64,000 bases of DNA. Source: CAVPMN01 sp963706425. Its GTDB lineage: Bacteria > Actinomycetota > Acidimicrobiia > Acidimicrobiales > Acidimicrobilacustridaceae. The position numbers and the translations under genes were made by a program. Location: positions 1,054,001 to 1,118,000 of the forward strand of contig CAVPMN010000020.1 in the NCBI GenBank assembly GCA_963706425.1. Reading direction: 5' to 3'. The notes under the pieces were generated by a model. The model saw only the letters and a list, made by a program, of their open reading frames with translations, ran no database searches and had not been told where the DNA came from. Of this stretch, positions 26,946 to 36,475 are shown in pieces (the stretch's first letter is position 1; every line of letters begins with the position of its first letter).

Positions 26946-27072
26946 TCGGCGCTGTCGGACGCCGCCACTGACCCTCGACCGCTGTTCTCGAGGCAGCGAC
27001 GGCGACCCTCAGGTTTGAGGCCGTGGCGCGGCGCTAGACAGGTGGGCCTCACGCTCATACCTAGGGGGAGTC

Positions 27073-28290
27073 ATGCCCGAAGCCGTCATCGTCGCCACCG
27101 CCCGCACGCCCATCGGTCGGGCCAACAAGGGCTCGCTCGTCAACGTCCGTCCCGACGACATGGCGGCCTTCATCCTGAAGGACGTGCTCTCCAAGGTGCC
27201 CGAGCTCGACCCCAGCCAGGTCGAAGACGTGCTCATGGGCTGTGGCCAGCCCGGCGGCGAGGCCGGCTACAACGTCGGGCGCGTGGCGGCGGTGCTCGCC
27301 GGTCTCGACGACGTGCCGGGCGTGACGGTCAACCGCTACTGCTCGTCGTCGCTGCAGACCATCCGCATGGCCGGCCACGCCATCAAGGCCGGCGAGGGCG
27401 ACGTGTTCATCGCCGCCGGCGTCGAGACGGTCAGCCGCTACATGAACGGCGCCGCCGACACCGGCCCGCACAACGAGTCGTTCGCCGACGCCGAGGCCCG
27501 CACCGCCGAGCGCTCGCAGGGTGGCGGCGGTGACTGGACCGCCCCGGCAGGCCTGCCCGACATCTACATCGCCATGGGCCAGACCGCCGAGAACGCGGCC
27601 GAGTACGCCAACGTGAGCCGCGAGGAGATGGACGAGTTCGCCGCACTGTCACAGCAGCGCGCCACCGCCTCGCTCGAGAACGGCTTCTGGGAGCACGAGA
27701 TCACGCCCATCAAGGCCATCGACGCCGAGGGCAACGAGGTGCTGGTCACCCAGGACGACGGCATCCGCGCCGGCACCACCGCCGAGGGGCTGGCCAAGCT
27801 CAAGCCGGTGTTCCGCCCCGACGGCCGGGTCACCGCGGGCAACGCCTGCCCGCTCAACGACGGCGCCGCCGCCACCATCGTGATGAGCGACACCAAGGCC
27901 GCCGAGCTCGGCATCACGCCGCTGGCCCGCATCGTGTCGAGCGGCGTGAGCGGCCTCAACCCCGAGATCATGGGCCTCGGCCCCATCGAGGCCGTGCGCC
28001 AGGCGCTCAAGCGAGCCGGCATGAGCATCGACGACATCGACCTGGTCGAGATCAACGAGGCCTTCGCCGCCCAGGTGATCCCCTCGGCCCGCGAGCTCGG
28101 CATCCCGTGGGACAAGCTCAACGTCAACGGCGGCTCGATCGCCCTCGGTCACCCCTTCGGCATGACCGGCGCCCGCATCATGACCACGCTCATCCACGGC
28201 CTGCAGGACGCCGACAAGACGTTCGGCCTCGAGACCATGTGCGTGGGCGGCGGCCAGGGCATGGCCATGATCGTCGAGCGCCTCTCCTAA
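27073..28290 (+). CDS. Acetyl-CoA acetyltransferase (thiolase), FadA3-like
   Basis: Intact, 405 residues. The nucleophilic cysteine is in NRYCSSSLQT, the histidine in GHPFGMTGAR and the second catalytic cysteine in MCVGGGQGMAM. The overall pattern (TARTPIGRANKGSLV, GCGQPGGEAGYNVGR) resembles mycobacterial FadA3 (Rv1074c type), a degradative thiolase that releases acetyl-CoA in beta-oxidation. It has an AGGGGGAG ribosome-binding site. It diverges from the LLM gene and is followed by two palindromic hairpins. Confidence 0.92.
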   Translation: MPEAVIVATARTPIGRANKGSLVNVRPDDMAAFILKDVLSKVPELDPSQVEDVLMGCGQPGGEAGYNVGRVAAVLAGLDDVPGVTVNRYCSSSLQTIRMAGHAIKAGEGDVFIAAGVETVSRYMNGAADTGPHNESFADAEARTAERSQGGGGDWTAPAGLPDIYIAMGQTAENAAEYANVSREEMDEFAALSQQRATASLENGFWEHEITPIKAIDAEGNEVLVTQDDGIRAGTTAEGLAKLKPVFRPDGRVTAGNACPLNDGAAATIVMSDTKAAELGITPLARIVSSGVSGLNPEIMGLGPIEAVRQALKRAGMSIDDIDLVEINEAFAAQVIPSARELGIPWDKLNVNGGSIALGHPFGMTGARIMTTLIHGLQDADKTFGLETMCVGGGQGMAMIVERLS

Positions 28291-28296
28291 CCACCC

Positions 28297-28346
28297 GTTT
28301 CTGTGGCCAGATCGGGACCGCTAGGTCCCGGCTCGGCCACAGGAAC
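28297..28346. repeat. 50-bp GTTTCTGTGGCC palindrome, copy 1
   Basis: The outer arms are GTTTCTGTGGCC and GGCCACAGGAAC and the inner arms CGGGACC and GGTCCCG around GCTA. It starts seven bases after the thiolase stop. A related copy follows in tandem and a third lies at 53844. Confidence 0.85.
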
Positions 28347-28360
28347 AGTCCGAACGCCGT

Positions 28361-28409
28361 ATCTGTGGCCAGATCGGGACCGCTAGGTCCCGGGCTTGGC
28401 CACAGGAAC
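28361..28409. repeat. 50-bp palindrome family, copy 2
   Basis: Almost the same as copy 1 (ATCTGTGGCC ... GGCCACAGGAAC), with the inner CGGGACC-GCTA-GGTCCCG stem retained. Confidence 0.85.
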
Positions 28410-28468
28410 AGCGACGAACGCCGGCCGGGTTGGCTCGCGGGAGGCGGGGCGTGGTTGCCTGGCGCACC

Positions 28469-29243
28469 GTGACCGGCCCCGCTCCCCAACTCGACTACGA
28501 ACTGGCCGATCGGTCCGGCGCCCAGGACCGGCTGCTCGTGCTGCTGCACGGCTACGGCGAGCCTGCCGTCGTCGCTGCTCGACCGCGTCGACGAGCTCGA
28601 TCCGCAGGCCCGGTTCCTCGCGGTGGCACCCACGGCACCGTTCGACAAGGACGGACGGCCCGTGTGGCACCGGGCGATGGGTGGCGACTCAGAGCTGGCG
28701 ATGGCCCAGCTGCTCCAGTCGCATCGCGGCCATCGACCGGTTCGTCGACCAGATCGCGGCGGAGACCGGGCTCGACCGCAGCCGGGCCGTCGTGGGTGGC
28801 TTCTCGCAGGGCGGCGGACTGGCCTACGCGCTGCTGCTCGCCGCGTCGACGGCACCGCCGCCTGCCGCCGCGTTCGGCATCTGCTCGTTCCCGCCGCCCA
28901 TCCCCGACTACGCGATCGACCCGGCGCGCGTCGCCGGACACCCGGTCTTCCTCACCGGCGCGCGGCGCGACCGGTTCGCGCCGATCGACATGAGTCGCGA
29001 GGCAGCGGTCGTGCTGGCCGATCTCGGGCTGGCCGTCAGCTACCACGAGACCGACAGCGAGCACGTGCTCACCGACGAAGCCTGGGGCTCGCCGCCGAGT
29101 GGCTCGACGGGGTCTATGAGGGGCGGCCGCCCACCACTGCGCTTCCGATCGTCGGCGACACGAGCGCGCACTACGTGCGCAGCTACCGGGTGGTGGACGG
29201 TCCACCCGCAGCCGACATCGGGGCGACTCAGCCCGCGCCGTAG
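28469..29243 (+). CDS. Phospholipase/carboxylesterase-type alpha/beta hydrolase, frameshifted
   Basis: About 258 residues of the Abhydrolase_2 family. The oxyanion region is VLLHGYGE, the nucleophile is the serine in GGFSQGGGLAYAL, the aspartate lies in GARRDRFAP and the histidine in DSEHVL. Frames change near 28560, 28730 and 29090. The GTG at 28469 is preferred; another GTG lies 18 bases earlier. The C-terminus (VGDTSAHYVRSYRVVDG) overlaps the convergent SDR gene by 16 bases. Confidence 0.78.
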
Positions 29244-30145
29244 ACCGGAGTCGGTGCGGGGGCTTCCTTCAGCAGATCGGCCACGACCGCGCCCACCTCG
29301 GCCGGGTCCCAGCGGCTGCCCTTGTCGAACTCGGGCCCGTGCTGCCAACCGTCGGCCACGCTGATCTTGCCGCCCTCGACCTCGAACACCCGCCCGGTCA
29401 CGCCGGCCGACTCCGGTGAGCCCAGCCACACCACCAGCGGCGACACGTTCTCGGGAGCCATGGCGTCGAACTCGCCCTCGCCGGGTGCGGCCATCGTCTG
29501 GGCGAACACCTCTTCGGTCATGCGGGTGCGCGCCGCCGGTGCGATGCCGTTGACGGTCACGCCGTAGCGTCCCCACTCGGCCGCTTGCACCAGCGTGAGC
29601 GTGGCGATGCCGGCCTTGGCCGCGGAGTAGTTGCCCTGCCCGACGCTGCCCATCAGGCCCGCGCCCGAGCTGGTGTTGATGACGCGAGCGTCGACCTCTT
29701 CGCCGGCCTTGCTGCGATCACGCCAATGCGCGATGGCGTGGCGGGCCGGGGCGAAGTGCCCCTTGAGGTGCACCCGGATGACCGCGTCCCACTCGTCCTC
29801 GGCGGTGTTGGCGAGCATGCGGTCGCGCAGGAAGCCCGCGTTGTTCACCAGCACGTCGAGCCGCCCGAAGGTGTCGACCGCCTGCGCCACCATGGCCTCG
29901 GCCTGACCCCAGTCGGCCACGTCGGCGCCGTTGGCCACCGCCTCGCCACCCATCGCCCGGATCTCGTCGACCACCTCACCGGCCGGTCCGGTCGACCCGC
30001 CGGTGCCGTCGATCTCCGCGCCCAGGTCGTTCACCACCACCTTCGCGCCTTGGCGGGCGAACTCCAGGGCGTGCGCCCGCCCCAGACCCCGACCCGCGCC
30101 GGTGACGATGACGACTCGACCTGCACAGATTCCGCTTTCGCTCAT
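29228..30145 (-). CDS. SDR dehydrogenase of the HSD17B4/Hsd4A type
   Basis: Intact, about 305 residues. Motifs are VTGAGRGLGR, VVNDLGAEIDG, NNAG, the serine in NTSSGAG and YSAAK. Like the gene at 1665, the VNDLG motif and the length near 300 residues point to a hydroxyacyl-CoA dehydrogenase. I start it at the ATG 30143-30145 (MSESGICAGR), not the earlier in-frame ATG at 30199, because the CTGACG operator lies between them at 30167-30181. It shares that operator with a divergent LLM gene. Confidence 0.87.
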   Translation of the reverse strand: MSESGICAGRVVIVTGAGRGLGRAHALEFARQGAKVVVNDLGAEIDGTGGSTGPAGEVVDEIRAMGGEAVANGADVADWGQAEAMVAQAVDTFGRLDVLVNNAGFLRDRMLANTAEDEWDAVIRVHLKGHFAPARHAIAHWRDRSKAGEEVDARVINTSSGAGLMGSVGQGNYSAAKAGIATLTLVQAAEWGRYGVTVNGIAPAARTRMTEEVFAQTMAAPGEGEFDAMAPENVSPLVVWLGSPESAGVTGRVFEVEGGKISVADGWQHGPEFDKGSRWDPAEVGAVVADLLKEAPAPTPVYGAG

Positions 30146-30166
30146 CGGGGGATCATGCCCGAAGAC

Positions 30167-30181
30167 CTGACGGGTCGTCAT
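30167..30181. promoter_or_regulatory. CTGAYG-N3-CGTCAG operator, copy 4
   Basis: CTGACGGGTCGTCAT (last base off consensus) lies about 22 bases from the SDR start and 46 from the divergent LLM start. Confidence 0.65.
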
Positions 30182-30226
30182 GTTTGCCCCTCGCGCCAAC
30201 GGAGGCCGCGCCTAAGGTCGACGGCC

Positions 30227-31066
30227 ATGCGCTACGGGCTCACCATGTTCGCCACCGACCAGTCGATGGACGTGCCCAGGCTGGCCCGCGAGGCCGAGGG
30301 CCGCGGCTTCCAGTCGCTCTACCTGCCCGAGCACACCCACATCCCGGTGAGCCGACGCACACCCCCGCCCACCGGCGACGCCGAGCTCGCCGAGGAGTAC
30401 AAGCGCACGCTCGATCCGTTGATCGCGCTCGCCGCCGCTGCGTCGGTGACGTCGAGCATCCGCCTGGGCACGGGCATCGCGCTCCCCGCCCAGCGCGATC
30501 CCATCGTCACCGCCAAGGCGATCGCCAGTCTCGATCTGATCTCCGATGGTCGGTTCGTGTTCGGCATCGGGTTCGGTTGGAACGAGGACGAGCTCGAGAA
30601 CCATGGCGTCGCCATGCGTGACCGGCGCGAGGTCTGTCGCGAGCGCGTGCTGGCGATGATCTCGCTGTGGACCGAAGACGAGGGTGGCTATCAGGGACGT
30701 TTCGTCGACGTCACCCCGAGCTGGTCGTGGCCCAAGCCGGTGCAACGGCCACACCCGCCGATCCTCATCGGCGGGGGCGCCGGCCCGAAGTTGTTCGAGC
30801 AGGTCGTCGAGTACGCCAACGGCTGGATCCCGATCGGTGGAGCTGGCCTGTCGACTGCGATCCCCCAGCTGCGCGAGCGGTGGGTCGACGCCGGGCGCGA
30901 CCCGGCCACGCTCGAGGTGGTGCCCTTCGGCTCGATCCCCGACCCCGGAAAGCTCGAGCACTTCGAGTCGATCGGTGTCACCGAGTGCGTGTTCCGCGTG
31001 CCGAGCGCACCCGCCGACGAGGTGCTCCCCGTCCTCGACCGCTACGTCGAGCTCCTGCCGCGCTAG
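30227..31066 (+). CDS. LLM-class F420-dependent oxidoreductase (Rv3520c-like)
   Basis: Intact, 279 residues. Conserved blocks are FQSLYLPEHTHIPVS, RLGTGIALPAQRDPIVTAKAIASLD, FGIGFGWNEDELENHG and PPILIGGGAGPKLFEQV. The PEHTHIP and GFGWNEDEL patterns are those of the F420-dependent group that includes Rv3520c, a member of the mycobacterial cholesterol gene region. The divergent promoter carries a CTGACG operator. The substrate is not known. Confidence 0.88.
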   Translation: MRYGLTMFATDQSMDVPRLAREAEGRGFQSLYLPEHTHIPVSRRTPPPTGDAELAEEYKRTLDPLIALAAAASVTSSIRLGTGIALPAQRDPIVTAKAIASLDLISDGRFVFGIGFGWNEDELENHGVAMRDRREVCRERVLAMISLWTEDEGGYQGRFVDVTPSWSWPKPVQRPHPPILIGGGAGPKLFEQVVEYANGWIPIGGAGLSTAIPQLRERWVDAGRDPATLEVVPFGSIPDPGKLEHFESIGVTECVFRVPSAPADEVLPVLDRYVELLPR

Positions 31067-31083
31067 GACCGGCTCCACCTCCC

Positions 31084-31132
31084 GAAATTGGTGCGTGAAA
31101 CCACCCCATGGGTGGTTTCACGCACCGATTTC
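31084..31132. terminator. Long hairpin between convergent genes (GTGCGTGAAAC family, copy 1)
   Basis: A 23-bp stem (GAAATTGGTGCGTGAAACC ... with one T-G wobble) closes on a CAT loop, exactly between the LLM and FadA6 stop codons. There is no T-run. A second copy at 57636 has compensating changes in its stem, which suggests RNA-level function. A bidirectional terminator is the likely role. Confidence 0.6.
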
Positions 31133-31147
31133 CCAGGGCGTGCGGCG

Positions 31148-32299
31148 CTACAGGCGCTCGATGATGGTGACGTTGGCCTGGCCGCCGCCCTCGCACATCG
31201 TCTGCAGGCCGTAGCGGCCACCGGTGCGCTCGAGCTCGTTGAGCAGCGTGGTCATCAGGCGGGCACCGGTGGCGCCGAGCGGGTGACCGAGGGCGATGGC
31301 GCCGCCGTTCACGTTGACCTTGGCCGGGTCGGCCCCGCTCTCCTTGATCCAGGCCAGCACGACCGACGCGAACGCCTCGTTGATCTCGACCAGGTCGATG
31401 TCGTCGATCGTGAGCCCGGTCTTGGCGAAGGCGTGCTCGGTGGCGGGAATCGGCGCGGTGAGCATCCACACCGGATCGGCACCGCGCACCGACAGGTGGT
31501 GGATGCGCGCCCGGGGCTTGAGGCCGTGGTCCTTCACCGCCTGCTCCGAGGCGATGAGCAGGGAGGCCGACGCGTCGGAGATCTGGCTGGCGACCGCGGC
31601 GGTGACCCGACCGTCCTCGAGCAACGGCTTGAGGCTCTTCATCTTGGCGATGTCGGGCTCGCGGCGAGGACCTTCGTCGACCCGAGCGTCACCGAGATGT
31701 GCGATCTCGTTCTCGAAGCGACCCTCGTCGATGGCCTGCACGGCCCGCCGATGGCTCTCGAGCGCGAACTCCTCCATCTCGTCGCGGGAGATGTCCCACT
31801 TCTCGGCGATCATGTCGGCGGAGCGGAACTGGCTGATCTCCTGAGTGCCGTAGCGCTCGCGCCAACCCGCCGAGCCCGAGAACGGGTCGGTGAAGCCGAA
31901 CTGCTCGCCGACGAGCATCGCCGAGCTGATCGGGATGGCGCTCATGTTCTGCACGCCACCCGCTACGACCAGATCGGACGTGCCGCTCATCACCGCCTGG
32001 GCGGCGAAGTGCACCGCTTGCTGCGACGAACCGCACTGGCGATCGATGGTGGTGCCGGGCACCTCTTCGGGCAGGCCGGCGGCCAACCAGCAGGTGCGGG
32101 CGATGTCACCCGCTTGTGGGCCGATGGTGTCGACGCACCCGAACACCACATCTTCGACGGCATGCGGGTCGACACCCGTGCGGTCGATGAGCGCCTTGAT
32201 GCTGTGAGCACCGAGGTCGGCGGGGTGAACCTGGCTCAGCCCGCCACCGCGGCGGCCGACGGGTGTGCGCACTGCGTCGATGATGTAGGCCTCAGGCAT
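31148..32299 (-). CDS. fadA6: Steroid-ring beta-ketothiolase FadA6
   Basis: Intact, 383 residues. From memory the protein matches mycobacterial FadA6 (Rv3556c) closely throughout: AVRTPVGRRGGGL, TIDRQCGSSQQAV (nucleophile Cys), NMSAIPISSAM, VGEQFGFTDPFSGS, GTQEISQFRS, NEAFA, GHPLGATGARLM and MCEGGGQANVTIIERL. FadA6 thiolyses a ring-opened C/D-ring intermediate, releasing acetyl-CoA, in HIP catabolism. It is the third gene of an operon behind two acyl-CoA dehydrogenases, 12 bases after the second. It is likely controlled from the operator at 34533. Confidence 0.92.
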   Translation of the reverse strand: MPEAYIIDAVRTPVGRRGGGLSQVHPADLGAHSIKALIDRTGVDPHAVEDVVFGCVDTIGPQAGDIARTCWLAAGLPEEVPGTTIDRQCGSSQQAVHFAAQAVMSGTSDLVVAGGVQNMSAIPISSAMLVGEQFGFTDPFSGSAGWRERYGTQEISQFRSADMIAEKWDISRDEMEEFALESHRRAVQAIDEGRFENEIAHLGDARVDEGPRREPDIAKMKSLKPLLEDGRVTAAVASQISDASASLLIASEQAVKDHGLKPRARIHHLSVRGADPVWMLTAPIPATEHAFAKTGLTIDDIDLVEINEAFASVVLAWIKESGADPAKVNVNGGAIALGHPLGATGARLMTTLLNELERTGGRYGLQTMCEGGGQANVTIIERL

Positions 32300-32311
32300 C
32301 TCTTCACTCTC

Positions 32312-33341
32312 TCATGTCGGGGGCGGACCGAGGACGACGAGTGCGACTCGTTCGCGATGGAAGGTGGCGTCGCCCCACGACGCTGCCAACGCCCAGATGC
32401 GCTTCATCCAAAGGTGCAGGTCGTACTCGACCGTGTAGCCGATGGCGCCATGGCACTGCAGAGCGGCCCGAGCCACGAGCGAGGCGGCATCGGATGCGAG
32501 GCACTTGGCCATCGACGCATCGCGCGACGACGAGTCGAGCCCGTGGGCCATCGAATAGGCCGCGGCGTAGACGACCGGCCGGGCGAACTCGAGCTGCAAG
32601 AGGGCGTCGGCGAGGTGGTGCTTGATCGCCTGGAAGCTCCCGACCGGCACGCCGAACTGCTCGCGCTGCTTCACGTAGTCGACGGTGACCTCGAGCAGAT
32701 GGTCGGCCAAGCCGATCAGCTGGGCGGCCGCGGCGAGAGCGCCGCGATCGACGGCCGCGTTGACCTGGTGCCAACCGGCACCGCCCTCGGCGAGCACGAC
32801 GCCGTCGTCGGCCGACCAGTCGACCGTGAACAGATGGCGGGCGCCGTCGACCGATGGCTGGCGCGCCAGCCGCACAGCGTCGCGGGGCACGGCGACCAGG
32901 CGATCGTCGCGTTCGAGCACCAGCAGATCGGCGATGTCGGCACCGAGCACGAACGGCGTGCCCGCCAGCCCGACCGTGGCCACCGCATCGCCGGCCGCGA
33001 TCCGTGGCAGCCACTCGGCCTGCAACGCGGCCGGCGCCACCGCGGCGAGCATCGGCGCCACCACCGCGGTGGTCTCGATGATGGGCTCAGGGAAGCGCGG
33101 CCCGGCCGGTCTCCTCCAACAGCAGCACGAGGTCGAGCTCGTTCATGCCGAGGCCACCGTGCGCCTCGGGCACGGTGAGCCCGATCACGCCCATCTCGGC
33201 CAGGGCCGGCCACACGTCGGGCACGCGCCCGTCGTCCGATGACCACGCGGCGCGCACCGCGTCGGGCGGGCACTGCTTGGCCAACAGCTCGCGCACCGCG
33301 TCGCGGAACAGCAGTTGCTCGTCGGAGAAGGCGAAGCGCAT
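32312..33341 (-). CDS. Short acyl-CoA dehydrogenase subunit, FadE32/FadE33-like, one frameshift
   Basis: About 342 residues, shorter than ordinary acyl-CoA dehydrogenases and of the length seen for the FadE32/33 subunits of steroid dehydrogenase heterotetramers. It has FSDEQLLFRDAVRELL, GLTVPEAHGGLGMNE, YVKQREQFGVPVGSFQAIKHHLAD and HGAIGYTVEYDLHLWMKR. A single inserted T (CCCGAG read as CCCTGAG near 33090) splits it. It starts three bases after the FadE31-like gene ends, consistent with a paired complex. FadE32 in mycobacteria acts on late C/D-ring intermediates. Which FadE it equals is not certain. Confidence 0.85.
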
Positions 33342-33344
33342 CGG

Positions 33345-34511
33345 CTACTTCCTCGGCAGCCCGAGCACACGCTCGGCGATCACGTTGCGCTGGATCTCGT
33401 TGGTGCCCGCGTAGATCGGACCCGACAGCGAGAACTGGTAGCCCTTCATCCAGGCACCCGCGTCGATGGCGTCGGGTGCGTCGATCTCGAGCTCGGCCGA
33501 CGGACCGAGCAGGGCGAGGGCGGTCTCGTGCAGGCGCACGTCCATCTCGGACCACCAGATCTTGTTGAGGCTCGACCGGGCGCCTCCCGGGCGACCCTCG
33601 ACCAGGTTGGTGACGTCGGCCAGCGTGTAGAGCCGGTAGGCCTCGGCGTCCATCCACCCCTGCACGACGTCCTCGCGCAACGACGCAGCCGCCGTGGCGC
33701 CACGTCGGTGATAGAGGTCGATCAGGCGGTCGGCGGTGGCGGTGAACCGGCCCGGGCTGCGCAGCGTGAGCCCACGCTCGGACGAGGTGGTGGCCATGGC
33801 CACACCCCACCCTTGATCGACGCCACCGAGCACCGCGTCGTCACCGACGAACACGTCCTCGAGGAACACCTCGGCGAAGCCCTCGTCGCCGTCGAGCCGG
33901 CCGACGCCACGCACCGTCACGCCGGGAGCATCGAGCGGCACGAGGAAGTAGGTGAGGCCGCGATGGCGCTCGGCTTCGGGATCGGTGCGGAACAAGCCGA
34001 ACAGGTGGGTGCAGAACGCGCCGCGCGTGGTCCACGTCTTCTGGCCGGTGAGCCGCCATCCGCCTGCGTCCTCGTCACGCACCGCTCGACTCTTGATGCC
34101 CGCCAGGTCGCTGCCGGCGTTTGGCTCGCTCCACCCCTGGCACCACAGGTCGTCGGCGGAGGCCATGCGGCGCAGATAGCGGTCCTTCTGCTCCTCGGTG
34201 CCGAACTCGAAGATGGTGGGCGCCAGCAGGAAGATGCCGTTCTGCGTGACGCGCTGCGGTGCGCCGGCCCGGTAGTACTCCTCTTCGAAGATCAGCCACT
34301 CCCAGAGCGACGCGCCCCGGCCGCCGTACTCCTCCGGCCACGACACGACGGCCCAACGGGCCTCGAAGAGCTGCTTCTCCCATTCGACATGGCGGGCGAA
34401 GCCGTCACGCGTGTCGCCCGACGGCAGCGCTGGGCTGGGCACGTGCTCGGCCAGCCAGTCACGGCACTCCGCACGGAACTCCTCTTCCGCCGCGCTCCAC
34501 GTCAGATCCAC
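33345..34511 (-). CDS. fadE31: Acyl-CoA dehydrogenase, FadE31-like
   Basis: Intact, 388 residues. Family blocks are SWPEEYGGRGASLWEWLIFEEEYYRAGAP (in two pieces), WCQGWSEPNAGSDLAG, LTGQKTWTTRGAFCTHLFGLFRTDP, SSERGLTLRSPGR and GGxxx-type end GPIYAGTNEIQRNVIAERVLGLPR. From memory these fit FadE31 (Rv3562), part of the HIP degradation set. It is the first gene of the operon fadE31-fadE32/33-fadA6, with an operator 22 bases upstream. It probably pairs with the short FadE encoded next as an alpha2beta2 enzyme. Confidence 0.87.
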   Translation of the reverse strand: MDLTWSAAEEEFRAECRDWLAEHVPSPALPSGDTRDGFARHVEWEKQLFEARWAVVSWPEEYGGRGASLWEWLIFEEEYYRAGAPQRVTQNGIFLLAPTIFEFGTEEQKDRYLRRMASADDLWCQGWSEPNAGSDLAGIKSRAVRDEDAGGWRLTGQKTWTTRGAFCTHLFGLFRTDPEAERHRGLTYFLVPLDAPGVTVRGVGRLDGDEGFAEVFLEDVFVGDDAVLGGVDQGWGVAMATTSSERGLTLRSPGRFTATADRLIDLYHRRGATAAASLREDVVQGWMDAEAYRLYTLADVTNLVEGRPGGARSSLNKIWWSEMDVRLHETALALLGPSAELEIDAPDAIDAGAWMKGYQFSLSGPIYAGTNEIQRNVIAERVLGLPRK

Positions 34512-34532
34512 GGCGACAGTCTGCCACCGGAC

Positions 34533-34547
34533 CTGACGCCTCGTCAG
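34533..34547. promoter_or_regulatory. CTGAYG-N3-CGTCAG operator, copy 5
   Basis: CTGACGCCTCGTCAG lies 22 bases upstream of the FadE31-like gene, in the divergent region shared with an amidohydrolase. Confidence 0.75.
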
Positions 34548-34562
34548 ATTCCGCCCTAGACT

Positions 34563-34578
34563 CTGAACCGGCGTTCAG
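34563..34578. promoter_or_regulatory. CTGAAC-N4-GTTCAG palindrome
   Basis: CTGAACCGGCGTTCAG lies 34 bases upstream of the amidohydrolase start. The GAAC/GTTC half-sites recall the KstR type but with wider spacing, so it may be a variant operator for the divergent gene. Confidence 0.45.
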
Positions 34579-34611
34579 GAGACGGGCGTCGTTTCGGACC
34601 GGGAGACTGCG

Positions 34612-35872
34612 GTGAGCGAACTACCGAAGATCATCAGCGTCGACGACCACGTGATCGAACCGCCGAACGTGTGGACCGACCGGCTGCCGTCGAAGTACCA
34701 CGACGTGGGCCCGCGCATCGAGCGCAAGAAGGTCAGCAACCTGACAGTTCAACGGCACCACCTACACGTGGGACCTCGACGACCGCGACGGCATCGACAC
34801 CGACTTCTGGGCCTACGAAGACCTCATCGTCCCCCACCGTCGCATCATCGCCGCGGTCGGCTATCCGAAGGATCAGGTCACCCTCACCCCCATCACCTAC
34901 GACGACATGCGCCCGGGCTGCTACGAGCAGAAGGCCCGCCTCGAGGACATGGACGTCAACTGGGTGGAGGCGTCGCTGTCGTTCCCCACCTTCCCCCGCT
35001 TCTGCGGCCAGACCTTCCTCGAGGCCAAGGACCGCGACCTGGCTCGCCTCTGCGTGCAGGCCTACAACGACTGGATGGTCGAGGAGTGGTCGGCCGGCAC
35101 CGGTGGTCGACTCATCCCGCTGTGCATCATCCCGCTGTGGGACGCCGAGGAGGCCGCCGCCGAGGTGCGCCGCAACGCCGCTCGGGGGGTGCCCGCGGTG
35201 TGCTTCAGCGAGATCCCCTATCACCTCGGCCTGCCGAGCGTGCACGACAAGGATCACTACTGGGACCCGTTCTTCCGGGCGTGCGAGGAGACCGACACGG
35301 TCGTGTGCATGCACATCGGTTCGTCGTCGAAGATGCCGGCCACGTCGCCCGACGCGTCGGCCGCGGTGCAGGCGACGCTCAGCTTCAACAACGCCATGGG
35401 CTCGCTGTCCGACTTCCTCTTCTCGGGCGTGCTGGTGCGGCATCCCAAGCTGAAGCTGGCCTACTCCGAGGGCCAGATCGGTTGGCTGCCCTACATCCTC
35501 GAGCGGGCCGACGACGTGTGGAACCAGTTCCGCGGCTGGGCCTTCGACCGCTCGCTGGTGCCCGATCCGCCGTCGACCTACTACCGGCGCCAGGTCTACG
35601 GCTGCTTCTTCCGCGACAACCACGGCATCAAGAGCCTCGACGAGATCGGTGTCGACAACGTCACCTTCGAGACCGACTACCCGCACTCCGACTCGACCTG
35701 GCCCGACACCAAGGAGATCGCCGAGGCCATGTTCGCCGACCTCGACGACGAGACCACCTACAAGGTGGTGCGGGGCAACGCCATCCGCATGCTCAACCTC
35801 GACTTCGACAAGACCTTCGGCGCCAATCCAGAGGCCGCTGTCCCGTCGCGGGACACCTGGGAGGGCCGCTAG
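34612..35872 (+). CDS. Metal-dependent amidohydrolase (PF04909 type), paralogue 2
   Basis: About 420 residues with one inserted base near 34740. It is a close paralogue of the gene at 12739-13945: ISVDDHVIEPPNVW at the start, ARLEDMDVNW, FPRFCGQTF, AYNDWMVEEW, MHIGSSSKMPATSPDA, AYSEGQIGWLPYILERAD and FETDYPHSDSTWPDTKEI. The family performs metal-dependent hydrolysis or decarboxylation. The GTG start follows a GGGAGA site. Sharing a promoter region with fadE31 ties it to steroid C/D-ring catabolism, but no such step has been assigned to this family as far as I know. Confidence 0.85.
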
Positions 35873-35992
35873 TTCCGGTACTCGGCGAGCCGCTCATTCG
35901 GTGGGCGCGACTACGCGGCCGCTCTGAGCAGAGACTCGAGCGCCGCGATATTCACCGGTCTGCCGGCGCAGCGGCGCGGCAGACTCCGAGGC

Positions 35993-36475
35993 ATGGCTCT
36001 GCAACCGAGACTCGCCACGCCCTACGACGTGCCCGAGATGGTGCGGCTTCGCCGCGAGCTGTTCGGCGCACTCGGTGTGGTGTCCGAGGACAACACCTGG
36101 GAGCGCCACTGCGCCGGCCTGCTCACGCGTGGGCTCTACGCCGGCAGCCTGATCGGTGCCGTGGTCGAGCACCCCGACGGCGACCGCCTCGTCGCGGTCG
36201 GCACCGCCGAGATCGAGGTGGGCCTGCCCGGGCCCAACAACCCCGACGGCCGCCGGGGTCACATCGGCACCATGTGCACCGATGCCGCCTGGCGACGCCA
36301 GGGATTGGGTGACGCGGTGCTCGACCTGCTCCTGGCCGAGCTCGCCGCGCACGGACTCACCCGCATCGAGCTGCACGCCACCTCCGACGGCGAGGGCATC
36401 TACCGGCGTCGAGGGTTCGTCGAACGCCCCGGTGGCGTCGAGATGCGGCTGGCCGTGCCACCATCGGCGGCATGA
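35993..36475 (+). CDS. GNAT-family N-acetyltransferase
   Basis: Intact, 160 residues. The acetyl-CoA motif A is AAWRRQGLGDAVLDLLLAE, preceded by RGHIGTMCTD and followed by IELHATSDGEGIYRRRGF. The ATGA overlap with the next gene (SnoaL-like) indicates coupling. No operator is seen in the 120 bases before it, and that gap holds nothing else recognisable. The acceptor is unknown. Confidence 0.87.
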   Translation: MALQPRLATPYDVPEMVRLRRELFGALGVVSEDNTWERHCAGLLTRGLYAGSLIGAVVEHPDGDRLVAVGTAEIEVGLPGPNNPDGRRGHIGTMCTDAAWRRQGLGDAVLDLLLAELAAHGLTRIELHATSDGEGIYRRRGFVERPGGVEMRLAVPPSAA

